A program made the translations under genes and the position numbers. The notes beneath the pieces were generated by a model. The model did not search any database and was not told where the DNA came from. It saw nothing but the letters and a program-made list of their open reading frames with translations. Of a stretch of DNA of 64,000 nt, positions 25,094 to 32,495 are shown one piece after another. Position 1 is the first letter of the stretch; the number at the start of each line of letters is the position of its first letter. Source of the DNA: CAYLUN01 sp964386865 (GTDB lineage: Bacteria; Verrucomicrobiota; Kiritimatiellia; RFP12; UBA1067); contig CAYLUN010000002.1 of NCBI GenBank assembly GCA_964386865.1, positions 62,001 through 126,000 on the forward strand, read 5' to 3'.

Positions 25094-26773
25094 TCACGGC
25101 ACGGGGAAGGACGCGGTGAGGGCCGCGACGTTCGTGCGCACCTTCGTCTGCAGGGCCGCGTTGGGCAGGTCGCTCAAGATGTCCGCGATCCACGTTCCGA
25201 TCTGCCGCATCTCGCGCTCGCGCATGCCGCGCGTGGTGACCGACGCCGTGCCGATGCGGATGCCGGAGGTCACGAACGGGCTGTTCGCGTCGAACGGGAT
25301 CGTGTTCTTGTTACAGATGATGCCGGCGGCGTCAAGCGCGGCGGCGGCCTCCTTGCCGGTGAGCCCGCTGCGGGCGACGTTCACGAGCATCAGGTGGTTG
25401 TCCGTGCCGCCTGAAACGAGGTGGAAGCCGCGGGCCGAGAGCACGGCGGCGAGCGCCTGGCTGTTGGCCACGATCTGCTTGGCGTAGGTGGCGAACGAGG
25501 GCTGCAGCGCCTCGCCGAAACAGACGGCCTTGGCCGCGATGATGTTCTCTAGCGGGCCGCCTTGGAGGCCGGGGAAGACGGTCTTGTCGATGGCCTTGGC
25601 GAACGGCTCGCGACAGAGCACGAGGCCGCCGCGCGGGCCGCGCAGGGTCTTGTGCGTCGTGGTCGTGACGAACTCCGCGTACGGAACCGGGCTGGGGTGG
25701 ACGCCGCCGGCCACGAGGCCCGCGATGTGGGCCATGTCGACCATCAGCATCGCGCCGCAGGCGTCGGCGATCTTGCGGAAGCGAGGGAAGTCGAGCGTGC
25801 GCGGGTAGGCGCTGGCGCCCGCGACGATCATCTTGGGCTTCTTCTCCAGCGCGAGCGCCTCGATGGCGTCGTAGTCCAGCGTCTCGGTCTCGCGAGCGAC
25901 GCAGTAGGGGACGATGTTGAAGAGCTGGCCCGAGAAGTTGACGGGGCTGCCGTGGGTGAGGTGGCCGCCCTGGTCGAGGCTCATCGAGAGGATCGTGTCG
26001 CCGGGCTTCAGAACCGAGAAGTAGACGGCCATGTTGGCCGAGCTGCCGCAGTGCGGCTGCACGTTGGCGTGCTCCGCGCCGAAGAGGCGCTTGGCCCGCT
26101 CGATGGCGAGGGACTCCGCCGTGTCGACCGGGATGCAGCCGCTGTACCAGCGCTTGCCCGGATAGCCTTCCGCGTACTTGTTGGTCAGCACGCTGCCCGA
26201 GGCTTCGCGAACGGCGCGGGTGACGGTGTTCTCGGAGGCGATCAGGTTGATCGTGCTGTTCTCCTGGCGGATTTGTCCCAGGATGGCGGCGTGCACCTCG
26301 GGGTCGGCGTCGGCCAGATGCGCGATTTCAGACAGGCGCTCGGCGCGCTCCAGCTTGCAGACGCGACGCTGGTGGCGCGCCTCGTTCGAAAAGGGCGTGT
26401 CGAGGAACACGCGCGTGATGGCGACGGCGGCCTCGGGCGTGAGCGTTCCGCCCGCCAGCACGAGGATGTTCGCGTCGTTGTGGGTGCGGATCTTGTAGGC
26501 GGTCTCGACGGTGTCGCACAGGGCTGCGCGCACCCCGGAGAACCGGTTGGCGGCGACGCTCATTCCGACGCCGGTCGTGCAGACGAGGATCGCCGCGTCG
26601 GCCTTCTTCTCAATGATCGCCTCGGCCGCGTCAACCGCATAGTCGGCGTAGTCGACGGAGTCCAGCGTGTCTGTCCCGAGATCCGTCACCGCGCCTCCGC
26701 GCGCCTCCAAATAGGCCTTCACCGCATTCTTGATCGATAGGCCGCCATGGTCGCATCCGATAATCAGTTTCAT
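25094..26773 (-). CDS. RpiB-GlyA fusion: ribose-5-phosphate isomerase B plus serine hydroxymethyltransferase
   Basis: A 559-residue bifunctional protein. Residues 1-145 are RpiB: IIGCDHGG holds Asp8-His9, CTTGVGMSVAANRFSGVRA holds the catalytic Cys65 (the usual CGTG loop is CTTG here), and RTHNDANIL follows. Residues ~150-559 are GlyA at full length: NLIASEN, YAEGYPGKRWYSGC, the PLP lysine Lys375 in THKTLRGPRGG, and FVTSGIRIGTASVTTRGM. No stop or frame change separates the halves. The N-terminal half links ribulose 5-phosphate and ribose 5-phosphate; the C-terminal half makes glycine and 5,10-methylene-THF from serine, so both feed purine and pyrimidine synthesis. First gene of its operon. 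Confidence 0.93.
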   Translation of the reverse strand: MKLIIGCDHGGLSIKNAVKAYLEARGGAVTDLGTDTLDSVDYADYAVDAAEAIIEKKADAAILVCTTGVGMSVAANRFSGVRAALCDTVETAYKIRTHNDANILVLAGGTLTPEAAVAITRVFLDTPFSNEARHQRRVCKLERAERLSEIAHLADADPEVHAAILGQIRQENSTINLIASENTVTRAVREASGSVLTNKYAEGYPGKRWYSGCIPVDTAESLAIERAKRLFGAEHANVQPHCGSSANMAVYFSVLKPGDTILSMSLDQGGHLTHGSPVNFSGQLFNIVPYCVARETETLDYDAIEALALEKKPKMIVAGASAYPRTLDFPRFRKIADACGAMLMVDMAHIAGLVAGGVHPSPVPYAEFVTTTTHKTLRGPRGGLVLCREPFAKAIDKTVFPGLQGGPLENIIAAKAVCFGEALQPSFATYAKQIVANSQALAAVLSARGFHLVSGGTDNHLMLVNVARSGLTGKEAAAALDAAGIICNKNTIPFDANSPFVTSGIRIGTASVTTRGMREREMRQIGTWIADILSDLPNAALQTKVRTNVAALTASFPVP

Positions 26774-26814
26774 GTCAACTCCGAAGGTCGTCAGGGTGGT
26801 ACAAAGTGGGTTTG

Positions 26815-26843
26815 ACTATAACACGGTTGTGGAGGCGCGGCAA
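26815..26843 (-). promoter_or_regulatory. Candidate promoter for the rpiB-glyA operon
   Basis: Minus strand: TTGCCG (26843-26838), 17-base spacer, TATAGT (26820-26815). The leader would be about 35 bases, with GGAG six to eight bases before the ATG. Confidence 0.65.
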
Positions 26844-26875
26844 GGCCAACTCCGGCAAACAGTGAGCAAGGGTGA

Positions 26876-26905
26876 TTGCATGGGTTTTCGCAACTGTGGT
26901 ATGCT
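26876..26905 (+). promoter_or_regulatory. Candidate promoter for the TPR-YdbH-YnbE-YdbL operon
   Basis: TTGCAT (26876-26881), 18-base spacer, TATGCT (26900-26905), divergent from the rpiB-glyA promoter with 32 bases between the two -35 boxes. TGTGGT/ACCACA (26895-26900, 26909-26914) is an inverted repeat around the -10 box and may be an operator. Confidence 0.55.
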
Positions 26906-26930
26906 ACGACCACAACTGGAGTTTTCAGAC

Positions 26931-27920
26931 ATGCGTTTTTTCAGAGCGGTGATGGTCGTCTTGGTGGTGGCGGGCGTGTGCTGCGCGCCCGCCGGTGCGT
27001 CGGCCAAAGAGAAGAAGCCGAAGGTGTCCGAGCTGATGAAGGACGCCAACGACATGATGTCGCAGGCGCAGACCGCCTATGTCGACGGGCAGTCCAAGCA
27101 GGCGATTGAGCTTTACCGGAAGGCGCTGGCCGAGATCGGGCGCGTGGAGCGGGAGAACCAGAAGCAGGTCTCGTCGTCCGAGTTTGCTCCGCTGCGCTTC
27201 CGCAAGGCGCTCTGTGAGACGGAGATCGACCGCATCATGCTCGAGGATGTGAACGCGACGGCGCGCACCGTGGCCGTGACGGACACCAGCGCGCTCGAGA
27301 CCAAGCGCGAAGAGCGAAGGAAGGCCGCCGAGACCAACAACCACCCCGAAGCGGCGATCAAGCTCTCGGCGAAGCAGGGCGTGCCCCGGGCGGGCGGCGA
27401 GGCGGCCGCTGTTCCCGACGAGACCGAAGTCGCGCGAAAGACCGACCCCGACAAGCCTGTCGACGTGGCGGCTGAGCTGGAGTGGGCAAAGGACATGATT
27501 TCGGTCGACCGCTTTGCGGATGCCGAGAAATCGCTCGTGTTGGTGCTCAAGCAGTCGCCGCAGAACCGCGAGGCCCGCCTGCTGATGGCGCTGTCCCGCG
27601 TGCAGCAGGAGCACCCGGCGGACGCGGCTGTGGTGATCGACGACCTGCTGGAGGACAACCCCGGCGATGAGGCGGCGCTCTTGCTGTCCGCGGGCGCCGC
27701 GGTGGCGTCGGGCTCATACGGCAAGGCGATGGACGCTCTGGACAAGGCCATGAAGGTCAACCCCAAGCGCCCCGACGGATATCACAACATGGCGTGGCTG
27801 CTGCTTGAGATGAACCCCAAGGAGCAGACCGAGGCCGAAATGTACTATCGCCAGGCTGTCAAGCTGGGCGGCACGCGCGACCGAGACATCGAGCGGCGTT
27901 TGGGCATCAAGCCTGAGTAG
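26931..27920 (+). CDS. Secreted TPR-containing protein
   Basis: A 329-residue protein with a signal peptide (FFRAVMVVLVVAGVCCAPAGASA), a TPR-like helical hairpin at about residues 45-75 (AQTAYVDGQSKQAIELYRKAL), a charged linker rich in Glu, Lys and Ala, and three C-terminal TPR units (AEKSLVLVLKQSPQNREARLLM, AMDALDKAMKVNPKRPDGYHNMAWLL). The start at ATG 26931 is set by the signal peptide and TGGAG upstream. It sits 34 bases before the ydbH-like gene and is probably its co-transcribed partner. Function unknown. Confidence 0.75.
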   Translation: MRFFRAVMVVLVVAGVCCAPAGASAKEKKPKVSELMKDANDMMSQAQTAYVDGQSKQAIELYRKALAEIGRVERENQKQVSSSEFAPLRFRKALCETEIDRIMLEDVNATARTVAVTDTSALETKREERRKAAETNNHPEAAIKLSAKQGVPRAGGEAAAVPDETEVARKTDPDKPVDVAAELEWAKDMISVDRFADAEKSLVLVLKQSPQNREARLLMALSRVQQEHPADAAVVIDDLLEDNPGDEAALLLSAGAAVASGSYGKAMDALDKAMKVNPKRPDGYHNMAWLLLEMNPKEQTEAEMYYRQAVKLGGTRDRDIERRLGIKPE

Positions 27921-27954
27921 CGAGATCGGCGTCACGGCCGAGATTCGAGACGCG

Positions 27955-30900
27955 ATGGACACGCGCCACACACAGCCCACGTGCGGTCGCCGCTCCGCGA
28001 GGCGATTCCTGCTGGCCCTGGCAGCCCTGCTGGCCGGCGCCTGCGCGCTGTTTGTGGTGGCATGGCAGTGGCGCGTCGCCCTGGCGACGCGCTGCGCGAG
28101 GCAGGCCCTCGACCGGTACGGCCTGAGCGACGCGACGTTCAAGCTGGCGCGGCTGTCGCCCGGCTGCGTGGTGGTCGAAAATCTGCGCCTCGGCGCCGCG
28201 GAGGAGCTTCTCGTAATCGACCGCGCCGAGGTGCGCTTCACAACTCCCGACGTGACGCGCGGGCGCGTCGATCAGATTCGGATCCGGGGCGTGCGAACCC
28301 CGGCCATCATTGACGGCGGCACAGTCAGGCTGCCCCTGTACGAGCGCTTGCAGGCCCTGCTTCCCCGGGAGTCGGCTCACCTCGCCGCGGCGGGCGAGCC
28401 TGCCGCCCGGCCCGTGGTGGGCGAGGTGTCGGTCTACGACCTGCAGGTTCCCGTGCGGCTGGCGGGGGGCGCGGAGGTGATGACGCTGCGCGGCGACGCG
28501 TCGGTGTTCTCCGAGCCGGAGGCGCGCGGGCATTCAGGCGGCGAGCGCTACCGCTTCGCCCTTCGCGCGGGCGACGGCGCCGGCGCACAGGCGCGGTGCG
28601 ACGGCGCCCTCGAGCCGGCGACCGGCGGCGTGTCGCTGAGCGGCGAGCTCAAGGTCGGCGACGTCGGACTTTTGCTGGCGCGCGCCCGGCTCGTCGCGCC
28701 GGAGCGGCTGTCCCCTGTCACGGTTGCGCCCGAGGGCTTCAGCGTCACGGTGCGCGGTTCGCTGGCGGCGTCCGGCTGGACGAATCTCGGCCCGTTTGAA
28801 GTCTCGGCCGAGGTCGGCCGCGGCAGCGCGCTGGCCGTTAAGGCCCCGGACGCCTTCGTGCGCTTCCAGACGTTGCGCATCGACGCGTCGGGCACGCCGC
28901 AGGACGTGCAGGCGCGTCTGAGCGTGGGCCTCGCGGCGCTGCGGGTCGGCGGGCAGATTCAGGCCGCGCAGGAGGAGGGCCGGCTCGTGGGCATGCGCGG
29001 CACGGCCCGCTACCGGCAGACCCCAACCAACCGCGTGGCGCGGGCCACGCTCGATTCTGACCTGCCGGGCCGCGCCGCCGCGCAGATGCTGTCCGGCGTG
29101 ATGCCGCTCCTGCCGCGCCTGATGACCGAAGGCGGAACCCTCCACGCCGAGGTCGAGCTGGCACAGGCGTCGCCGCAGGAAGGCTGGACGGGCGAGGCGT
29201 GGGCCACGGCCGAAGCCCGCCGCTCAGCTGTCACGCTTCCGGCCGGGCGGGTCGGCGCGGGCCGCGTGGCGATCACGGGCCGCGTGCCCCTCCACGGGCT
29301 GCGGCCGGGCGTGGTGCGGACGGAGCTCGTCCTCGAAGAGGGGTATTTTTTCAGGCCGGGGCTCTCGGTGCGCGGCGGCGGCAAGCTGTCGCTGGTGGCG
29401 CAGCCGCCGTACCGGTCGGCGGCGGGGACGTTCAGCGGGCAGTTCTCCGAGGCGGCCGCGCTGTCGAAGGCGGGCGTGGAGGTGGTCGGCGGCAGCGTGC
29501 GGTTCGAAGGTGATGCCGCGGTGGGCGGGCTCGCGACGAGCCCGGTGTGGCGGGTCTCGCTGCGGCTGCCTGAGGTCGGTCTCGCGGGCCGGGCGGGGCC
29601 GATGGGCTGGCGCACGACGGCCGGCGCGTCGGCGCGCGTGACCTCGGGCGCCGCGCAACTCGCGCTGGAGGGCGACGTGTGGCTTTTGAACACGGCGGCG
29701 AGCGCCGTCGTTAGCAACGCGGTGAAGCGCGTGGACCTGGGCTTGGAGCGGGCGTCCGCCCACGTCTCGCTGCCCGGCGTGGCGCTCGCGGCGCTCCCCG
29801 ACGCCGTCGTGCAGGTGGCGCTGGGCGCAAGCAACGGCTGGATGAAGGCCGGCGATCTCATCGCGCTGGACGACGCGCGGATGCAGGCGACGCTCGCGTG
29901 GTCGAAGGCGAAGGGCGCCGTGTTCGGCGGCGCGCCGTCGCTGTCGTGGCGGCGGCTGGACGCGGCGGGGCTGAGCGTGCTGGCCGGCTCGCTCGCGCTG
30001 CGCGGCGGCACCGAGGCGCTCGAAGGCCGCCTCGGCGGAGAGGTTGAGGGCAGCGCGCTCAAGCTCGAGGCGAACCTGCGCCTGCCGTTTGCCGACCCGC
30101 GCCAGTGCGTGATCGACGTGAGCGTGCCCGAGGCGGAGCTGAAGCCGGAGGACGCGCTCGTCGGGCAGGTGCGGCGCGTTGACGGCGAGGTGAGCCTCGG
30201 CGGACGCGTGGCGGCGGAGGCGCACGTCTCGTTCCCGGGCGGACAGCCGCAGGCTCAGGGCTGCGTGCGAGTGTCGGACGTCACCGTGCGGCGGGGCGAG
30301 CTGGAGGTGGCGGGCCTGCGCGCCGACGTGTCGTTCGAGAGCGGCCTTACCTTTCGGACTGTCGGGCGGCCGTTCGCGGCGTTTGCTTCGGTTCGGGCGG
30401 GCAACATCCGGCTGGACAAGGGGCGGATGGAGTTTCAGGTGACGCCGAACGAGGTGTTCATGGACCGGTTCGAGGTCGGCTGGTGCAAAGGCAGCCTGAA
30501 CGCGTATTCCGTGCACCTGGACCCGAAGAACCCGCAGGCGGACGTGGTCGTCTACGCGGACCGCATCGACCTCGGCGAGGCGCTGATGATGGTGGTGCCG
30601 TTCAAGGGGCGTATGGAGGGCGTGCTCTACGGGCGCTTCCCGGTCGGCATCGACAAGGGGCGCGTGAAGCTGTCCACGGGCTTTCTCTACTCGCTGCCGG
30701 GCCAGGGCGGGAAGCTGAGGCTGGACGACTACGCGCCCATGAGCGAGCTGCTGGCGCGGGCGGGGGTCGTGGGCGACGTCCAGGTGCCGCTGGCCAAGGC
30801 GCTGAGCGATCTGGACTTCCGCTCCGTGCGCATGGAGCTGGAGCCGAAGGCCGACGGCGACGCCGTGTTTAAGATCAAGCTGGATGGCAAGTCGAACTAC

Positions 30901-30993
30901 GCGGAGTGGCCCGCGCCCGTGGACCTGAACCTGAACCTGCACGGGCCGCTGGAGCAGCTGTTGAATTTGGGACTGGACGTGTCCCGTAAGTGA
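27955..30993 (+). CDS. ydbH: YdbH-like AsmA-family intermembrane protein
   Basis: A 1012-residue protein with a single N-terminal membrane anchor at about residues 15-40 (FLLALAALLAGACALFVVAWQW) and a very long beta-rich periplasmic body, the architecture of AsmA-like bridges that move phospholipids between inner and outer membranes. The C-terminal ~150 residues (VFMDRFEVGWCKGSLNAYSVHLDP, DRIDLGEALMMVVPFKGRMEGVLYGRFPV) match the YdbH C-terminal domain pattern. The strongest evidence is context: it is followed by a YnbE-like lipoprotein and a YdbL-like (DUF1318) protein, as in Escherichia coli. E. coli YdbH is about 880 residues, so this one is longer. Confidence 0.82.
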   Translation: MDTRHTQPTCGRRSARRFLLALAALLAGACALFVVAWQWRVALATRCARQALDRYGLSDATFKLARLSPGCVVVENLRLGAAEELLVIDRAEVRFTTPDVTRGRVDQIRIRGVRTPAIIDGGTVRLPLYERLQALLPRESAHLAAAGEPAARPVVGEVSVYDLQVPVRLAGGAEVMTLRGDASVFSEPEARGHSGGERYRFALRAGDGAGAQARCDGALEPATGGVSLSGELKVGDVGLLLARARLVAPERLSPVTVAPEGFSVTVRGSLAASGWTNLGPFEVSAEVGRGSALAVKAPDAFVRFQTLRIDASGTPQDVQARLSVGLAALRVGGQIQAAQEEGRLVGMRGTARYRQTPTNRVARATLDSDLPGRAAAQMLSGVMPLLPRLMTEGGTLHAEVELAQASPQEGWTGEAWATAEARRSAVTLPAGRVGAGRVAITGRVPLHGLRPGVVRTELVLEEGYFFRPGLSVRGGGKLSLVAQPPYRSAAGTFSGQFSEAAALSKAGVEVVGGSVRFEGDAAVGGLATSPVWRVSLRLPEVGLAGRAGPMGWRTTAGASARVTSGAAQLALEGDVWLLNTAASAVVSNAVKRVDLGLERASAHVSLPGVALAALPDAVVQVALGASNGWMKAGDLIALDDARMQATLAWSKAKGAVFGGAPSLSWRRLDAAGLSVLAGSLALRGGTEALEGRLGGEVEGSALKLEANLRLPFADPRQCVIDVSVPEAELKPEDALVGQVRRVDGEVSLGGRVAAEAHVSFPGGQPQAQGCVRVSDVTVRRGELEVAGLRADVSFESGLTFRTVGRPFAAFASVRAGNIRLDKGRMEFQVTPNEVFMDRFEVGWCKGSLNAYSVHLDPKNPQADVVVYADRIDLGEALMMVVPFKGRMEGVLYGRFPVGIDKGRVKLSTGFLYSLPGQGGKLRLDDYAPMSELLARAGVVGDVQVPLAKALSDLDFRSVRMELEPKADGDAVFKIKLDGKSNYAEWPAPVDLNLNLHGPLEQLLNLGLDVSRK

Positions 30994-31041
30994 CGCCGGG
31001 AGCGGCGCCGTAAGGCGGCCCCGGCGAGAAGGAGAACGAGG

Positions 31042-31218
31042 ATGAAGAGAATGCGCAGGCGAATGCTGGCGCTGCTGTTGCTGGCGAGCGTCGGTTCGGT
31101 CGCGGGCGGGTGCCTGTCGATCAAGACCGAGCACGAGATCAAGCCCATCCACATCACGATGGACGTGAATCTCAAGGTGCAGAAGGAGCTGGAAGATTTC
31201 TTGAACTTGGACAAGTGA
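31042..31218 (+). CDS. ynbE: YnbE-like small outer-membrane lipoprotein
   Basis: A 58-residue protein. Positively charged N-terminus, hydrophobic stretch MLALLLLASVGSVAGG, then Cys24 as lipobox cysteine; the mature part (KPIHITMDVNLKVQKELEDFL) closely follows the YnbE pattern of E. coli (EPITINMNVKIEHEI...). In E. coli YnbE stacks onto the YdbH C-terminus to complete the bridge to the outer membrane. AAGGAG precedes the ATG. It lies 48 bases after the ydbH-like gene and 23 before the ydbL-like gene, and is easy to miss because of its size. Confidence 0.85.
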   Translation: MKRMRRRMLALLLLASVGSVAGGCLSIKTEHEIKPIHITMDVNLKVQKELEDFLNLDK

Positions 31219-31241
31219 CGCGAAGCGAAGGAGGGTGTGCC

Positions 31242-31571
31242 ATGAAACGGATGATGAGCGTGATGCTGGCTGCGGCGGTGGGGTTTGTCTGCCTGGCGAC
31301 GGCGGACTCGATGGACGACGCGAAGGAGCGCCGCAAGGCGCGGCGCGAGCAAGTCGAACAGCTGGTGAAGGCCGGCGATGCGGAGGAAAGCGCCGACGGG
31401 TATCTGGCCGCGAAGGCGGGGCTCGAAGCCGCAAAGGCGGCGCTGGTCGCCGCCGAAAACGCCGACCGCAAGATCGGCTACGAGGCGATCGCCAAGGCCA
31501 ACAAGAAGACGGCCGAGGAGGTCGGCAAGATGGCGGCCGCCGCGCTGAAAAAAAGCGCGCCAAAGAAATAG
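31242..31571 (+). CDS. ydbL: YdbL-like protein (DUF1318)
   Basis: A 109-residue secreted protein. A signal peptide (MLAAAVGFVCLATA) is followed by a helical domain with the DUF1318 pattern: SADGYLAAKAG, ENADRKIGYEAIAKANKK, EEVGKMAAAAL. In E. coli YdbL is a periplasmic factor that limits or chaperones YnbE assembly on YdbH. GAAGGAGGG lies upstream of ATG 31242. The C-terminus is lysine-rich and the end of the gene overlaps a possible terminator stem. Confidence 0.83.
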   Translation: MKRMMSVMLAAAVGFVCLATADSMDDAKERRKARREQVEQLVKAGDAEESADGYLAAKAGLEAAKAALVAAENADRKIGYEAIAKANKKTAEEVGKMAAAALKKSAPKK

Positions 31572-31584
31572 GGGCGCCGTTTTT
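31554..31584 (+). terminator. Possible intrinsic terminator after ydbL
   Basis: GCGCGCC before and GGGGCGCC after the stop codon can pair imperfectly, flanked by a run of A on the left and CGTTTTT on the right, so it may work in both directions. Confidence 0.35.
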
Positions 31585-31724
31585 GGGCCCCCTCAGCCCG
31601 CGCGCTGCGCAGGGCGAGGGCTTGGGAGGCCAGAAGCGCTGCGGTCTCCAGCCTGCAAAGGCGCACACGAGGCGCGCACGGCAGACAGAAGTCGGAGCGA
31701 CGAACGGGTGGGGGCTCGTGGCCC

Positions 31725-31794
31725 CTGACCTCTGACCTCTGACCTCTGACCTCTGACCTCTGGCCTCTGGCCTCTGACCTCTGACCTCCGGTCT
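31725..31794 (+). repeat. Ten-unit CTGACCT heptanucleotide tandem array
   Basis: Ten contiguous 7-bp units: five CTGACCT, two CTGGCCT, two CTGACCT and one CCGGTCT. It fills the end of the 225-base spacer between ydbL and the HAD gene and stops two bases before the HAD stop codon. The rest of the spacer (31585-31724) is GC-rich with no recognisable gene. Confidence 0.95.
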
Positions 31795-31796
31795 CG

Positions 31797-32444
31797 CTAC
31801 GCGGGGCCGCGGAGGTCGGCGAGGGTGACCGCGGCGATCGAGCGGCGCACGACGTCGGCCTGCGCGAGCTTTTCGGGCGGGAAGGATGTTGCCACGGCGA
31901 CGCATCGCATGCCGGCCGCTAGGGCCGCCGCGATGCCGTTGACGGCGTCCTCGACCACGGTGCAGGCGGCGGGCGGCACGCCGAGGCGCGCCGCTGCGGT
32001 GAGGAAGATGGCGGGGTCGGGCTTGCGGCGCTCCACGTCTTCGGCCGTGACCACGGCCTGCCAGAAGCCGGGGGGCAGGCCGATCTTGCGCAGGTTGGCG
32101 TCGACTTTGATGCGGTCGGCGCTGGAGGCGACCGCGCAGGGCCAGCCTTCCGCCCGGCAGGCCCGCACCAGGTCCGCCGCGCCGGGAAAGACGCGCAGGT
32201 GCTCCGGCACCATCTGCAGGTAGAGCGCGTAGGTGCGGGCTTTCGCTTCGACGATGTCGAGCGTGACGCCGTGTTTTTCAGCTACGCCGCCGATGTAGCG
32301 GTTCTCGCCCGCGCCGACGAACGGGTGGAAGTCCTCGGGCTGAACGACGACGCCGCGCTCGCGGAACATCGCGCACGCCGCGGCGCAGATCAGCGGCTCG
32401 GAGTCCGCCAGCACGCCGTCCATGTCGAAAAGTATCGCCCGCAT
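31797..32444 (-). CDS. HAD-superfamily phosphatase/phosphomutase, beta-phosphoglucomutase-like
   Basis: A 215-residue cytosolic enzyme. Motif I is FDMDGVLADSE (nucleophile Asp8, general acid Asp10), motif II CAVASSA, motif III lysine in ERRKPDPAIFL, motif IV VVEDAVNGIAAALAAGM. The helical cap between motifs I and II is the size seen in beta-phosphoglucomutases and sugar phosphatases. The FDMDGVLADSEP loop and the KPDP segment are shared by PgmB- and Gph-like enzymes, so mutase and phosphatase cannot be separated. It follows the beta-mannosidase gene in the same direction, fitting sugar metabolism. Confidence 0.88.
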   Translation of the reverse strand: MRAILFDMDGVLADSEPLICAAACAMFRERGVVVQPEDFHPFVGAGENRYIGGVAEKHGVTLDIVEAKARTYALYLQMVPEHLRVFPGAADLVRACRAEGWPCAVASSADRIKVDANLRKIGLPPGFWQAVVTAEDVERRKPDPAIFLTAAARLGVPPAACTVVEDAVNGIAAALAAGMRCVAVATSFPPEKLAQADVVRRSIAAVTLADLRGPA

Positions 32445-32463
32445 GCTTGTTGTCCCGCCCTCT

Positions 32464-32491
32464 CAACTTCAGGGTTGAGCGTTGAACGTTC
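32464..32491 (+). repeat. GTTGAAC-type heptad repeat
   Basis: Four 7-bp units in the 51-base spacer between the HAD and beta-mannosidase genes (CAACTTC AGGGTTG AGCGTTG AACGTTC). The same sequence with three units occurs inverted at 44361-44382. Confidence 0.6.
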
Positions 32492-32495
32492 GCCT

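Noticed and set aside
27922..27942. Near repeat of the bases coding EIGVTAE at the end of the GH5-like gene (19535-19555)
   Set aside because: About 19 of 21 bases match, but it is a single short match with no flanking similarity; chance or a tiny remnant.
29224..31905. 893-codon open frame on the minus strand opposite ydbH
   Set aside because: High GC keeps antisense frames open; the plus-strand genes have signal peptides, lipobox and family motifs, while this frame is Arg/His-rich with none.
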